Of a stretch of 64,000 nucleotides of DNA, positions 1 through 11,391 are shown piece by piece; within the stretch, counting starts at the first letter, position 1, and every line of letters begins with the position of its first letter. A program made the position numbers and the translations under genes. Location: positions 27,698,202-27,762,201 of the forward strand of contig OU015523.1 of NCBI GenBank assembly GCA_907165065.1, read 5' to 3'. This DNA comes from Caprimulgus europaeus. Its lineage: Eukaryota; Chordata; Aves; Caprimulgiformes; Caprimulgidae. The notes under the pieces are model-generated. The model made no database searches. It was not told where the DNA came from and was given only the letters and a program-made list of their open reading frames with translations.

Positions 1-668
1 GGGGACCTCTAGAATGTCAGAATCTGCAAGAAGGCTGGGTTTGAAGGATTAAACACCCACAGGAAAGTGTTGCAGAAACAGGACACAAACTGGAGAGGGA
101 GTGATGAAATAGGGGGTTACAGGAGTTAGCTGACTGAAGACAGTGAGCAGTATACCACATTGTTAAACTACAGCCTTGAGGACTCCCCATGAGTAGCAAA
201 GGAAGCTATCTAGGAAGGTGATTCAATAATGCTCTTCAAGCAGTAATAGTATCTTTTCCCAGACTAGTTTTAAGGTTCTTGTTGTGACATAAACTGGTGT
301 TTAATAGAGTGAGCTACCTGCAATATAGTCAGGATCTTCTAAGACTATATTTGATAAGAACATCTTAAGTACGTTTATTCACACTGAGTCTTGAACCTCA
401 TCTGGCAGAGATCAGCATAAGCCTGAACCACAGTGTAGTTATCAACTAGCTCCTAGGAGCCTCAAATTAATGACAGAGGTTGGAGGGGGACATCCCATAC
501 TCTGGGAAAGGAGGGAAGGGCAGAAGAAAGTAGTAGGAAGAAGATGTGAAGGAAAGAAACAGTTCCACTGAGCGAATACTGAGTATTATCTCTAATTGCT
601 GCAAATAAATATTGTGAATAGTAAGCTAATAAGCAGATACTGTATTAATACATAGTTTCATTTTCCAG
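1..668 (+). other. IFNAR2 upstream intron sequence
   Basis: Non-coding sequence before the first recognised IFNAR2 exon. I see no convincing exon, repeat family or promoter here. It ends in the acceptor tttccag at 668. Confidence 0.6.
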
Positions 669-710
669 TGTACATCAGCATTCTGTCTGCAGCTTGTTGC
701 AGCTTGCCTG
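669..710 (+). CDS. IFNAR2: IFNAR2 exon: end of signal peptide
   Basis: A 42-nt exon between acceptor ttttccag and donor gtaaga. It encodes YISILSAACCSLP after a codon whose first base comes from the previous exon, so that codon could read ATG or GTG. Human IFNAR2 has MVYISLVFG here. It ends in phase 1 and joins 1024 in frame. The exon is short, so its support comes mainly from the YIS match, the splice sites and the phase fit. Confidence 0.8.
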
Positions 711-3700
711 GTAAGAGATTTTATTGTCTCTCAAATGCTTTTCCTAACACAGTTCAAAAAAACTTACATACTCTCACCAAGCATCATTTTACAACTTTAT
801 GCTTTTTAAAGAAAGAACTTAATAGAAATGTAATGCAAGCAGACAGTCCTTTGCATTGTTGTTTCTGTTGTGCCAAACTCTTTTTTTGTGGTTGCTTTAC
901 TTTGGGCAAATATTGGGCTGCTCTAAGTGGGTTTATTGATTAGAATTGTTGCAATCTCATTTGTTTGCCATTTATATTGGTGGGTTGTTTGGTTTTTGTT
1001 TTTATTTTTTTCCCCCTTTCTAGAAGGATTTCTGGAAGGGCTACCGCGCAACCTACAACTGGAATCTTGCAATTTTCAGCACATTTTGTCCTGGCAGGCA
1101 AAAACTGATTCAACTATGGCAAAATACTATCGTGTGCTGTACACTGACCGCAGGCAAGTCTTATTTGATAAGACACAAATGTTACTTCTAATGTTTATCA
1201 ACTCAGAAGAAAATCCCAGTCTTAGTATTTTTTTGTTTGTATGTTTTTCCACTCAGAAATGCTTCCTCCCCTGCCCTGAGCTTTCTTATATCAGAGAATC
1301 CTGATGGATTATTTTTTTAAATTTTTTTTACTTGTTTTGATTTACAGGAACTGGAAGACTGCTAAACAATGTTCAAATATTACACAACTCTCCTGTAATC
1401 TGACAGAAGATTTTGAAGATATTAACACTCAGTATTCTGCATTTGTTCAGAGCTTCATAGGAACTGAAGTACTCAATTCTTCTGTACTTAATTTTCTGCC
1501 ATTTACTGACAGTAAGTTCTGTGTCTGTATTTTCTAATTTTTGTAGTTTTTATTCGTAGCTGATGTATAGATGATATTCTGATAATTTTACAGTAAGACA
1601 CTCCAAACTAACTTGATCAGGAGCTTATTCCTTTATCTGAGATAATATGAATTTGTATATAATCTATCACATATCAATTACAAGACATAGAATATATAGA
1701 TAGTTTTCTAAAATTAGTGGCTACAATAGTTCTGATAAATGGATGAAGTTCTGATTTTGAAATAATATATATATAAAAATATAGAGAAAGTAGCATCTTG
1801 ACAAGCACAAAGTAAAAATATCTAAGTGCATAAGATACATAACTCGGGGAAAAAAAAAACCCCAAACAACATTGTTTTTATGTCTTCAAGTAGTCAATGT
1901 TAAAGAAATACTATGTCTGTACTAGGTACAGGGGAGGAGATTTACTTCTTTGTTTATCAACCTGCTCTTTTCCCTTTCGTTGCTGAAAAAAGGTGCTTAT
2001 TATCTGTGACGTCTTCTAATGCCAGGGGTGGCTTCACCCTTAGTTGCACTTAGTATTCAGTTTAGAAGTTGCAGAGACAGAAATGGAGGGACAGTTGGTG
2101 GAGTGTGGAGGAGAAATAGGTCGTGTTACTTCTGAATTCAGCACAGAGGTAACCGCTGCTATATCCCCTTACAGTCTTGGAAATGATGAAAAACTGGAGG
2201 GGATAGGGAGAATAGCCACAAGGATGACTGAAGGATTTGAGAACATCCCTCTGAGCTGGAGGCCTTCAGTCTTCTAGCAGTTAGTTTAATAAAGAGAAGG
2301 ATCAGAAGGTGCATTGACCACTAGTTAATATGATGGCAGGCTTCTTCCATCTTGTAAACAAAACATAACAGCATGCCCTGACTGGAAGCTGAAGTTAGAT
2401 AAATTTTAGATAGGAACAAGAGGCATATTTTGAATTAACCACTGGGACAAACTATCAGGTGCTCTGACTGATTGTCCATCACTGGCAACTTGTAATTTGA
2501 AATTGGATGTTTTGATAGTAGTTCTCTGGTTCAAACCATAAGCAATTGAGTGAAGTCATGTTTTCCAGACCATGGGACTTGAATGAACCCTGTACTCTTT
2601 CCTTGTTTTACAGTGCCTGAATAGGAAATAATCAATATTCTGAAATATTTCTGTACTGGGTGTAGTTGATACCTGCCTTCAGATGGAATCTCACTCCTGT
2701 TGACAGATGTATTTGAGCAAAGACAGACAGGCTTCATAACAAAAAGCCAGGAGAACAACCACATTTAACTGTTACCACATTTAAGCTAATGTTTATTTGT
2801 AACTTAAAAGATGAGAAGGGAGTAAGCATGCAACTATTTGACTAGGACGTGATTTCCTGTTTGAGAGTAGATGAAAGCTTACATGTGTTTGAAGTATTAA
2901 ACTTTTTTTTTTTTGCTTTCTACCCTATTTCAGGAACAGAAGTGGTTAGCAAATATATATTGCATTCTTGAATTTTGCAGAGGTTGTCAGAGCTGTCTCC
3001 ACCCTGATCAAAATGTACATGCTCCTGGAAGCGACAAAAGTGACTTTCAAACTCTGCATTTTTATGGGGTTTTTTCCTCCCTAGAATTTACTATGCAGAA
3101 ATAGAGGAGTATGGAGATAGGAATGTTGGAAAATGGTGTGAAAACAAACTACCTCTTTCCTGTGTTGGAGGAAAGAAGATCAGAGGCTTAATTCAGTACG
3201 AAAGTTCCTCTGGTTTTGGTGGATGTGTAGTGTTGGAGAGAGGAGACAATTTCGTGAGTGGCTCTTCAAACACATATGTGTTTTAAAGACCTGAACTTGA
3301 GAGATTCACTTGAACTCAGTGGAAGTCTCACAGCAGTTTAACTATGTTTTGGTAGGTCCTCTGTCCTACTGTCAATAGTCTTTAGTCTTTGGATCTCAGC
3401 TGTCAAGTTTAGACCTATAGCCTTCCTTGCAACCAGTAAGAATATGTGCAGGGCTATGCACCACTGAATTTCTACAAAGGTTCCTTCCAGAGAGTGACTA
3501 GAAGATGATGGTGAGCAAGGAAGTAGTCAGCCTCTCCTGTACATTGGCCTCAACTTTCCTCTCGGATAAAAAGCTCACATCTCTGTGGAGCTGAAGCAAA
3601 GCCTCTGTCACCTTTCTGCTTCTTCCCTCTGCTCCACTGCTTTCTGTTTTTAAAATCTAGGCATGTGGGAAAAGATAATTTGACCATGGAACTTAAATGT

Positions 3701-6700
3701 TGCAAGGCCTTGTGAATTTACAGCAGCGGCATACTCTGGAATCTGATGAGTCAGCTATGTATCTGTCACTGACGTAGAATTGGTACTGAGTACATAGTGT
3801 ATAATTTTCCACAATTTTTTTCTCTTTCTTTTTTTCAACAGCGTTCCTGGGACCACCAGAAGTTAATATCAGTTCCTGTCTAAACTGTATAAATGTCAGC
3901 ATAAAGCTGCCAACCTCTCACTTCAGAAACGAAGGAAAGCTACTGTCTTTAATTGATATATATAACGAGCTTGATTATGATATAACACTGAAAACACTTG
4001 ATAGAGAGCATAAGGTAAAGAACCTCTTGTTTTATTTGTGTTTTAGGGGAGAAATACAGAAAGCATAAAATGGCTCTGATGCTGAAATAGAGGTAGATAG
4101 GCATGATTAGAACTTAAAATGATCCTCACAAAATGGAGAAATAATCTTAAAATAATAGGAAATAATTCAATAAGGACCAATGCAAGGCATAACACTTAAG
4201 AATAATTGTCTGTGTGATAAGTAGAGTGGCAACAGCTACACAGGCAGCAGTTTTGCCAGAAGGGGTGAGAGCATTCTGTAATATTACAAGCTAAACATGA
4301 CTCACATGTTGCATGTTCACTATGAAGCATAGTTTTAGGGGAAAAAACAAAGATAATATTTTTATGTACTCAGTACCTGTAAAGCCCACCTACCCTCCAT
4401 CAGTCTGGGGTTCAGAGAAGGCATGGACCAGTTGAAAAGGATCCAAAAGTTAACAGTGAGGACTGTGGGGCATCCTGATGCATGACCTGTGAGGCAGTAC
4501 TGGAATAATAGGGGATCACTCAGTGTAAGCAAGCAAAGCACAGTCAGAGGCCCAAGTCTCTGCGGTTGTAAACATTTACTACAGAAAAGGAGGAAATAAA
4601 CCATTCACTGAGACTGTGACCAAAACCACTGAAATGACACTGGCAGTTGTGGAGACTGTAGGTTAAACATCGAGAGAGACATTAGTAACTGGGCTGGCAA
4701 AGCACTGGAATAAGCTGCCTCGCTAAAGCGTGGACTGCCTGTACTGGAATTTTGGAACAGCAGGTCAGACAGGTGGTACCCGTGGGGAATTTAATCTAAC
4801 TCATTCTGCCAGGAGTCACAGAATAAGGACCACAACTTACCTGCCATGGATATTTTTCCCCTGCTTTCTGAATCAGGATATCACTTGGCAGTCTCAAGTC
4901 TGTAGAATCTGTGTGAGGCTTCTTCAAGGGGAGATACAGTGACCAACAGTTGGAAGACAGAAGGCAATTTATCTTTGATAATAAAATATCTCACAAACAG
5001 GTGTAAGGTAGGCACCTTGACATCGGCTAGAACTAGAGATGAAGCAGTTGTCTAGGTAAATCGCTGAGTTATTGTGTCAGGTTTTGCAGTTTCACATGCT
5101 ACTGCACTTCTCTGAAATAGCCATAATGTTTTATCAGTGGCTGGGGATCTCTTTTTAGGCAAATAGCTAACTTTAAAACATTGTCTTTCATGACAGATAC
5201 CACGTGAGAAAACCACTGAAGAAAGTTTTAGTACCATCATTGACGAATTGTATCCAAATAAAAACTATTGTGTGTCTGTTATGGTCACTGCATCTCTAAA
5301 TAAACATTCCATCCCATCAGCCTGGAAATGTATAACTGCAGACTCTGTACCTCAACAAGGTAACTGCTGTGCTGCAGGAATGGATTGTTTGACTTGATTA
5401 TGTGCAAGTGTTTCCTTTTTATGTAGGAAGATTCACAAGTATCCTAAAAATAATAAGAAAGAAAGTACCTTCTGAGTGATAAATATTGTGGAGATTTATA
5501 GGTGAAACATAAAAACCCATCCACTTTGGGGCTACAATCTGTTGTTAATTCTGTGAGCTGTACAAATCTCAAGTGAATGCATAAATAGTTTCCAAAGATG
5601 GTGTAGTTTCTTTTTAAATTCCTGAATCTAATTTGAGATTTGGTCTTGTTTTGACTTTGGACCAGATGACCTCCAGAGGTCCCCTCTAACCAAAATTATT
5701 CTGTGATTCTGAATAGCTGGTCTGAATGTGAAATATGAAATGTTGAAATATGAAATATTGGAAACTTCATTCATGTATGTTTGTTTGTTTTATTCACTTG
5801 CAGATTATCATACTGTTGCAATCGCAGGTGCTGTATGCTTTTCACTGATGTTAGCTGGTGCCCTGAAGTGTCTGCATGTAGGAGGCTACATTCTTCAAAC
5901 AAAAGCCCTTCCACGTACCTTGGTATGTAATAATTCTCATATTTAAACTTCCTGGTTGGGAGAAGGAAGTTTGCTATTTGAAATCTCTAATCCTGTGCAT
6001 TAGGTTAAAGTTATGTAAATTCATATAATGTTTAAATTTGACATTTACTCATGTCAAAGATAGTCACAGAAGTAGCAAGAAATGATTTTGAGAAAGACTG
6101 AATAATTGTTCCACAAACCAGACAAGATTTAGCAGCCTATAAAGTTACTAACAGAGATAGAGATGTGATCATCTGACCCTACTCAGCACTTGTCAGGCTG
6201 CCTCTGGGCTATTGTGTCCAAGTTCTGGTCCCCAGAGTGCAAGAAAGACGCAGACAGACTGGAGAGGGTCCAGAGGAGGACCATGAGGATGAGCAAAGGG
6301 CTGGAGAACCTGCCCTGTGAGGAAGGACTGAAGGAGATAGGTCTTTTCTACACAGAGAAGAGAAGGCTCAGAGGGGACCTCATTACAGTATTCTAGTACT
6401 TACAGAGCAGCTACAAACAGGACAGAGACTCTCGAGACAAGGGGCAGTGGGTACAAGTTGCACCATGATAGGTTTCATCTCGATATAAGAAAAATTTTTT
6501 ACAGTGAAAACAACCAATCACTAGAACAAGCTCGCCAAGGATGTGGTAGAGACCCCATCACTGGAGGTTTTCAACATGTGGTTGGACAGGGTGCTAGAAA
6601 ATCTCATTGAGGCTGCCTCTGCCATGAAATGCTGAACCAGATGATCTTTCAAGGTCCATTCTGACCCGGGCTATTCTGCGATTCTATGAAGTTAGGAGGG

Positions 6701-9700
6701 TGCAAGCAGTAGTGAAGGGGAGACCATCCCCCAAAGTAACTTTAAATGAACTCTTTATGGTACACAGAAGCAGGCTGGGTTGTACAGCAGAGCACCCATC
6801 ACAGGACAATTAACCCACTACCCTTTGAAAATTACCTTACATGTAAATCCTGCCTGCGGCAGACAGATTTCTTCTGCTATCTGAGCCAGGGCAATAACTC
6901 CAAAACAAAAAACCTACTGCAGTTCTTAGGTGAAGTGTGTAGGAAGACCTGTTCTCCACCAAGAAGGATGCTCTGGAAACATTCAGGAGCAATGTGTATC
7001 CATTGCTCCTTAGCAAAACAGTTTCTAGCACATTTTGCCTCCATTATTTCACCCTGCAGCATTGTACTCCTAAGAACAAAACCAATTACCCCTATAATAC
7101 TTGTCCATTTATTACACCAAAAGTAGAACATTCCCTGAAGATTTGAGGATAGTTTAGCCAAGTCCCCAGCTGCTGGAGTTTAAAGGCATTTTGAGAGATT
7201 CTGCAACTGAAAGCAAGAGTGTGAAACTTGCCTCCAAGGTCTCTTCTTTATCACGCTTCCATAGGAAAGCAAGCTGAAAAGACAAAAGGTAGCTTTCAGA
7301 CCCAGTTGAGTATGGGTGTATATTTCCTGCAGTGGTGCATAAAAATGGCCTAGAGTTGGGAGTTTTGGTATCGGTATGCTCAAAAGATGGGCCAGTTAGG
7401 CACATCTGGAGAAGAAAAGTTAGTGCTTGTTAGTGCTCTAGCACTTAGTGCTCTAGGACTATTTTTTTTTTTCCCTAAAACTATGCTTCATGGTTATTGT
7501 CCACAAAAGGAGTCAAGGACAGCATGAGAGAAGCGCTGAAAGTAAAAGTTTGGCAGCCTGGTAAGAGCGAGATCTGGGTGGTTTTGGAAATGATCTCACA
7601 CACAACAAATAAGATCTTACTCTCAGTTCACCTCAGCAAGGAGGCAAAGGACAGACCATCAAAGACCTTTGTAGAGATGAGACACCACTTTGAGGAAGCA
7701 GTCTTTAGAGCATGTTGTCTCTCAGGAAACCTGAGTCTGCTTTGTAACATCAACAATAGCTTCTCAGTCGGGGGAAAAACCCTCTTTACTGGAACCAGAT
7801 ATACCTTACAGGTCCCCAACCTTCCAGTTTCACATGTATCTCATACCATGGATTAGATATTCCCTGACAGAAAAGTGTCCTAGTTGTTAGTTCCAGAGGT
7901 GTTACTAGCAAGTTGACAATCAGTCCTCTGAGTAGCCTGATGTCTGTCATCCTTCTCCGGTCTCAATAGTTATTTATTACTGTATTCTGTTATAAACAGG
8001 TATTAGTGAGAAGGATGCCTGATAGTGGAACACTTAGTAGGAAAAAAAAGGATATTTATATGCAAGTTATCTCTGACAGAGTCTAGAGCTGGCATAGCAT
8101 CTTAGCACTAACTCCTGGACCAGGCTGTCATAATCTACCTGAGTATTGGAGTTGGATGAAAACAAAAAGCAAAGGAAAAGAAAAGAAACACTATAGCTCT
8201 GGGAGAAAGCTTACTTGGGGTGGGGGTAGGGGACGTACATCTACACAAGGCAAGCAGTACCTGCATCACCTTCCAAGTGCTAAGGTAGTCTCTGTAGTCA
8301 TATATAGTGATTGGCAAAAAAGTCCATGATGAAGGGAGGGTACTTAAGGAAGAAAGAAAGGTAGTGGTAATATATCACTCAAACTGTTCCACTATTTTGA
8401 TTAAAATAATCTTCCTTTGACTTTTCCTGTGATCAAGTGTCATGTTTTAGTGCTTGAGGAAGCCAGTCCCAAGTCAGATAATTTTTATTTTAATAGAGGA
8501 GAGAGAATTGCCACTATATTTCAAGCAGAGATAACAAGATTCGTGGGACTTGTTTCTATCCATCTTTGGTCGCTTGCTTTTTTTTTTTTTTTTAATAGTC
8601 TCTGACTTCTTTTACATTTAATTCTCTGTGTTTTTCCAGCATTTTCATTCATTTTCTACAAATACATCCAGAGCAGATTGGTATCAACTTTTTCGAAGAC
8701 TTTTTGCCTCATGTTTCTGTCCTTTGCTATGTCATTGCCCTCATATCACTAAGATTGCTGAACATGACTTTGGCCAAGTAGTGTCTAAGGTTAATTTTGT
8801 TATTGTCAACATTTTCCCCCAATGCTTTGAATATTCAGTAATTCTCAGAAGTGCAGAGTAAAACTGAGAAAATGGGACTTAGGATGTTTTATAGTTTGTG
8901 GCTTCAAACGGTACATTTCTCAATCAATGAAAATTGATTGTCCATGTTAGGGCTTCTCTTTTGCATGGTAACTGCTTGAGCTAATGGAGAGTTGCAAGAC
9001 TCACCTTAGGTTAAGATGCATTTCTGAAATGAGCTTTTAGTCTTAGAAAGATATCTCAAAAACCAGAATGAAAACACTCAATACCTGACACTATTTGGCA
9101 CTGGTGTCATTTCTTTGAGGCTGTTGGATGCTGTGTGCCCTGGTTTGTAGTGAAGGTGGTCATATTTACAGGAATGGAGAAGAGGGAACAATCTTAAATT
9201 CCCTGAACTCTGCAGAGAAAGCCAAAAATGTGGCACAGAAAGAACCATATGTTCGACAACTTCATGACTGGGAGTATTTTTTTCATATCTTTCTGTGCAT
9301 GTGTGCAAATTTGTCTGACTTTTTTTTTTAATTAACTTTCCTCTTTTAGGTATTTATCAAGACGCTATCCTATTCACCTTGGATATTTAAATCTGAAGAA
9401 ATATCCTCTGTAGAGATCATTTACAGAGAGCTGAAAAAAAAGGCAAATGAATCCAGTGGTGGTATCAGTGATGAAGATGACAGTGACGACAGTGACAGTG
9501 ATACCATAAGCAATCAGAACTATACAAGGCGTGATCTGCTAAGCAGAGTACCTCATTCCTCTGACACGTCAAAGGTGTTTGTGCAGTACTCTACAAACAG
9601 TACATGTGACGACAGCAGCAGCCAGGCCAGTGAAAATCCAGACACTGACCCCAAAGATTTGGAAGAGTGTGAGATGGGCATTGAAGAAGACAAAGACACA

Positions 9701-10039
9701 AGCTGTGAGTTACTTAATCCTTTCTCGGAGGTAAATTACAACTATTCTTCTAGGCGAAGGAACAGTGCTTGCTTTACCATTAACTTAAACACTGTGCTGT
9801 TGGGAGCCTCTGAAGAGAACATGGATAGTTCTGCAGCTCTTCTTTCTTCCCAAGAAGATGCAGTTGACTGGCAATGTACTGGTGCTTTTGAAGCAAAACT
9901 CCCAGGTGACACAGAGAGTGTGCAGAAACCACACTGTCGGAATGGCTCTCCTGAATGGCAAAATTCCTCTTGTTCTTCTCATGAAAGTGACTCTTCAGAT
10001 TCAGATATGGACCCAAAAACTGAATACATAAGAAGATGA
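669..10039 (+). CDS. IFNAR2: Interferon alpha/beta receptor 2, partial (first coding exon not in view)
   Basis: High-affinity binding chain of the type I interferon receptor, a single-pass plasma-membrane protein that works with IFNAR1 and recruits JAK1 and STAT2. Coding exons: 669-710, 1024-1153, 1348-1511, 3842-4014, 5197-5359, 5804-5922, 9350-10039. Joined, they give one open frame of 493 codons plus stop, counting from the codon split at 669. Order: end of signal peptide, two FN3 domains of the class II cytokine receptor type, a TM segment, and a 247-residue tail. Matches to human IFNAR2 (from memory) include ILSW, NYCVSV, GYI, an acidic Ser/Asp box, FTINLNTVLL against FNVDLNSVFL, and a C-terminal YIRR against YIMR. 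N-glycosylation sequons: NIT, NLT, NSS, NIS, NVS. Intron phases are 1-2-1-0-1-0, as in IL10RB downstream. The exon with the start codon lies upstream of the window or was not recognised in 1-668. Confidence 0.95.
1024..1153 (+). CDS. IFNAR2: IFNAR2 exon: first half of FN3 domain 1
   Basis: Encodes GFLEGLPRNLQLESCNF, then ILSWQAK and YYRVLYTDR. The acceptor is a long pyrimidine tract ending ctttctag. The donor is CAG|gcaagt, a GC donor rather than GT, with an otherwise perfect consensus. It ends in phase 2, and AG plus the G at 1348 makes Arg, so the frame continues into NWKTAKQC. Confidence 0.95.
1154..1347 (+). other. GC-AG intron of IFNAR2
   Basis: A 194-bp intron starting gcaagt and ending tttacag. 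No in-frame GT donor with a good consensus lies at this junction. The joined frame (Arg then NWK) agrees with the receptor family, so the GC donor is the natural reading. GC-AG introns are a known minor class spliced by the major spliceosome. Confidence 0.85.
1348..1511 (+). CDS. IFNAR2: IFNAR2 exon: second half of FN3 domain 1
   Basis: Encodes NWKTAKQCSNITQLSCNLTEDF and onwards to NFLPFTD. The QC...SC pair matches the human NC...FC pair. The third human domain-1 cysteine (FSCSHNF) has no partner here, where the sequence reads SSVLNF. Acceptor tttacag, donor gtaagt, ends in phase 1. Confidence 0.95.
1512..3841 (+). other. IFNAR2 intron, no gene seen
   Basis: AT-rich intron with short TA-rich runs near 1765-1790. 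Around 2185-2275 there is weak resemblance to an old CR1 (a run like gactgaaggatttgagaacatccct), too degraded to call. No other exon fits between the flanking phases. Confidence 0.55.
3842..4014 (+). CDS. IFNAR2: IFNAR2 exon: first half of FN3 domain 2
   Basis: Opens with TFLGPPEVNISS, matching the linker SFEPPEFEIV of the human protein. Two closely spaced cysteines (SSCLNC) with NVS follow. Acceptor ttcaacag, donor gtaaag, ends in phase 0 after HK. Confidence 0.93.
4370..4790 (+). repeat. Old, degraded CR1 LINE fragment
   Basis: Sense-strand phrases typical of the CR1 3' region are visible: aaaaggatccaaaagttaacagtgagga, then atgacctgtgaggcagtactgg, then gcaaagcactggaataagctgcct. The copy is heavily diverged and its ends are uncertain. 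It lies inside an IFNAR2 intron in the same orientation as the gene. Confidence 0.6.
5197..5359 (+). CDS. IFNAR2: IFNAR2 exon: second half of FN3 domain 2
   Basis: Encodes IPREKTTEESFSTIIDELYP, then NKNYCVSVMV and WKCITADS. The NYC/WKC pair matches the human NYC/LKC disulfide. Ends in phase 1 at the membrane-proximal stalk VPQQG. Acceptor atgacag, donor gtaact. Confidence 0.95.
5650..5716 (+). repeat. Short CR1 3'-end fragment
   Basis: The sequence gaccagatgacctccagaggtcccctctaacc, then attctgtgattct, is the extreme 3' end of a CR1, including the 8-bp-type terminal repeat. It lies in the sense direction, in the intron before the TM exon. Confidence 0.8.
5804..5922 (+). CDS. IFNAR2: IFNAR2 exon: transmembrane segment
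   Basis: Encodes the stalk DYHT, a hydrophobic run VAIAGAVCFSLMLAGAL, then KCLHVGGYILQTKALPRTL. This matches the human TM exon ending KWIGYICLRNSLPKVL. Acceptor cacttgcag, donor gtatgt, ends in phase 0. Confidence 0.95.
5923..9349 (+). other. Large IFNAR2 intron before the tail exon
   Basis: Holds a CR1 copy (6165-6690), poly-T near 8578-8594 and about 2.6 kb of sequence with no recognised feature. An open stretch at 7497-7856 has no recognisable protein similarity or splice context, so it is not called as a gene. Confidence 0.6.
6165..6690 (+). repeat. CR1 LINE, 3' fragment
   Basis: A CR1 3' region truncated at its 5' end, sense strand. It runs from ctactcagcacttgtcaggctgc through gagagggtccagaggaggacc and the bulk of the 3' UTR to the terminal ctattctgcgattctatgaa. 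About 525 bp, moderately diverged. Confidence 0.92.
9350..10039 (+). CDS. IFNAR2: IFNAR2 last coding exon: cytoplasmic tail
   Basis: 230 codons including the TGA at 10037. Features in order: VEIIYRELKKK (Tyr near residue 289; human VEVIYINRKKK), an acidic Asp/Ser box at residues 304-316, the FTINLNTVLL block close to the human STAT2-docking region, a second Ser/Asp stretch, and the C-terminal TEYIRR (human DGYIMR). Acceptor ctcttttag. The tail is rich in Ser, Asp and Glu, as in mammals. Confidence 0.95.
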   Translation, partial: VFIKTLSYSPWIFKSEEISSVEIIYRELKKKANESSGGISDEDDSDDSDSDTISNQNYTRRDLLSRVPHSSDTSKVFVQYSTNSTCDDSSSQASENPDTDPKDLEECEMGIEEDKDTSCELLNPFSEVNYNYSSRRRNSACFTINLNTVLLGASEENMDSSAALLSSQEDAVDWQCTGAFEAKLPGDTESVQKPHCRNGSPEWQNSSCSSHESDSSDSDMDPKTEYIRR

Positions 10040-11391
10040 ATAAGTGAGAACCACTAGTATTTTATAACATATGAATGTTGTCCAGCTTTATTTCTGGACT
10101 CAACATACAGCTTTTGTCTTTTTCTTTTTTTACCATTCTGTGAGTATATGCCTGAACACTGAAAATATGTAACACTCACTTTTAACAAGTATTTCTCTGA
10201 TCTTTCCAGATTGTTCCAGGTATGGTTCAGGTTCAGGTATCCACAGAGAAACAAAAATGACTGTTCAGATGCAGCAGAAAGAGTTGTTATTTCATTTTAC
10301 AGTTGATAGTAAACAGTTTTAGCTGTTACAAAGTAAGTATTTCCTATAACTCAAGTGAGACGTACAGGGAGTTGTGAGCAACTGGTCTCTTAACCAGACC
10401 ACAGACCACTTTCTTAATTTGAAAGGACTCTGCTATTATTCTTCAGCTCTGTTGATGGATTACCCTGAAACCTGTTTTGCTGGATGGATTCAAGTCAGTG
10501 AACTGATTTCTACATTTGTGCAGAGAAAGCTGATCAGGTGAAATAATGAGGGCTGAGATAAGAATACTTGGCTTACGGAAGAGTTCGTACTGTGAATCAA
10601 GGCATTATATATCCCTTTTTATATTTTTTACATATAATTTTGTGTAATTATTGAATACTACACTTTTGAAAAAACTTTTTATGACATTTAAAAGTTACTG
10701 CAGTGTACAGTTCTACTGTAACGTTTGTGCTTCATAAATTTTCTCATATCCCTGTCTGAATTTTTAGTGTGGTTGCTGCGTGCCTTTGAAAAGCTACATG
10801 AGTTAGCCTGCTAAGAATTTACTCCTTATGGGAAGGTTTGTGGTTATCACATAGGTGAAAAAACCCAACTTTTAAAATCTTGCGTTTATCTACTTAGGTT
10901 CTACTTTTCTGCCCACCAGCAATTTCTGGCTGCTCTGGCTGCCAGTCATTCTTTGGGTCAGGAGAGCTGAGAGTCATTTCTAAGGTGCTGGAATATATTC
11001 TGCTGCTGCTGCACTCCTGTTAAGAACTAAGTAGATGTAAGTACCTGACAGCTGGGATCTTGACACGTTAATTATTTGCAGATTTATGCAGCCCTAGAAT
11101 TAGTGGATGAAACTTCTCCTCACCGTCACCCTGTAACTCTGCTGTTTGTACAGCAGCGTCGGTGCGCACCGCTCTACAGCAGCAGAAGCCAGGGGAATCA
11201 CTTGTGCGTAAAGGAAGGCACTGGGACTGTGCCTGTCCTATAGGAGGCTAAACCTGCCTTGTAGCCCTGTTTAATAACAGGAGGTGACAAATGTATTAAA
11301 CCCCTACAATTAACTGGTATTTTCAGCTGGCAACAGTAGTGGCAACAGTAATAGCTTGAGAAAGAAGCCTTTTTATTCTGTGAATAATAAA
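10040..11391 (+). other. IFNAR2: IFNAR2 3' UTR
   Basis: Untranslated AT-rich sequence after the TGA. It contains no other open frame that looks coding. It is taken to end shortly after the AATAAA at 11386. Confidence 0.7.
11386..11391 (+). terminator. Poly(A) signal of IFNAR2
   Basis: A canonical AATAAA with a GT-rich element (tctgtgctggttttg) about 18 bp downstream. It is the last good signal before the IL10RB CpG island, so it is the likely main cleavage site. Confidence 0.7.

Noticed and set aside
6746-7126. A 126-codon open frame in an IFNAR2 intron
   Set aside because: No similarity to any known family, with competing open frames on the other strand. Treated as chance.
8920-8940. Inverted repeat CAATCAA...TTGATTG in an IFNAR2 intron
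   Set aside because: Arms of 7 bp with a 6-nt gap are expected by chance in AT-rich sequence.
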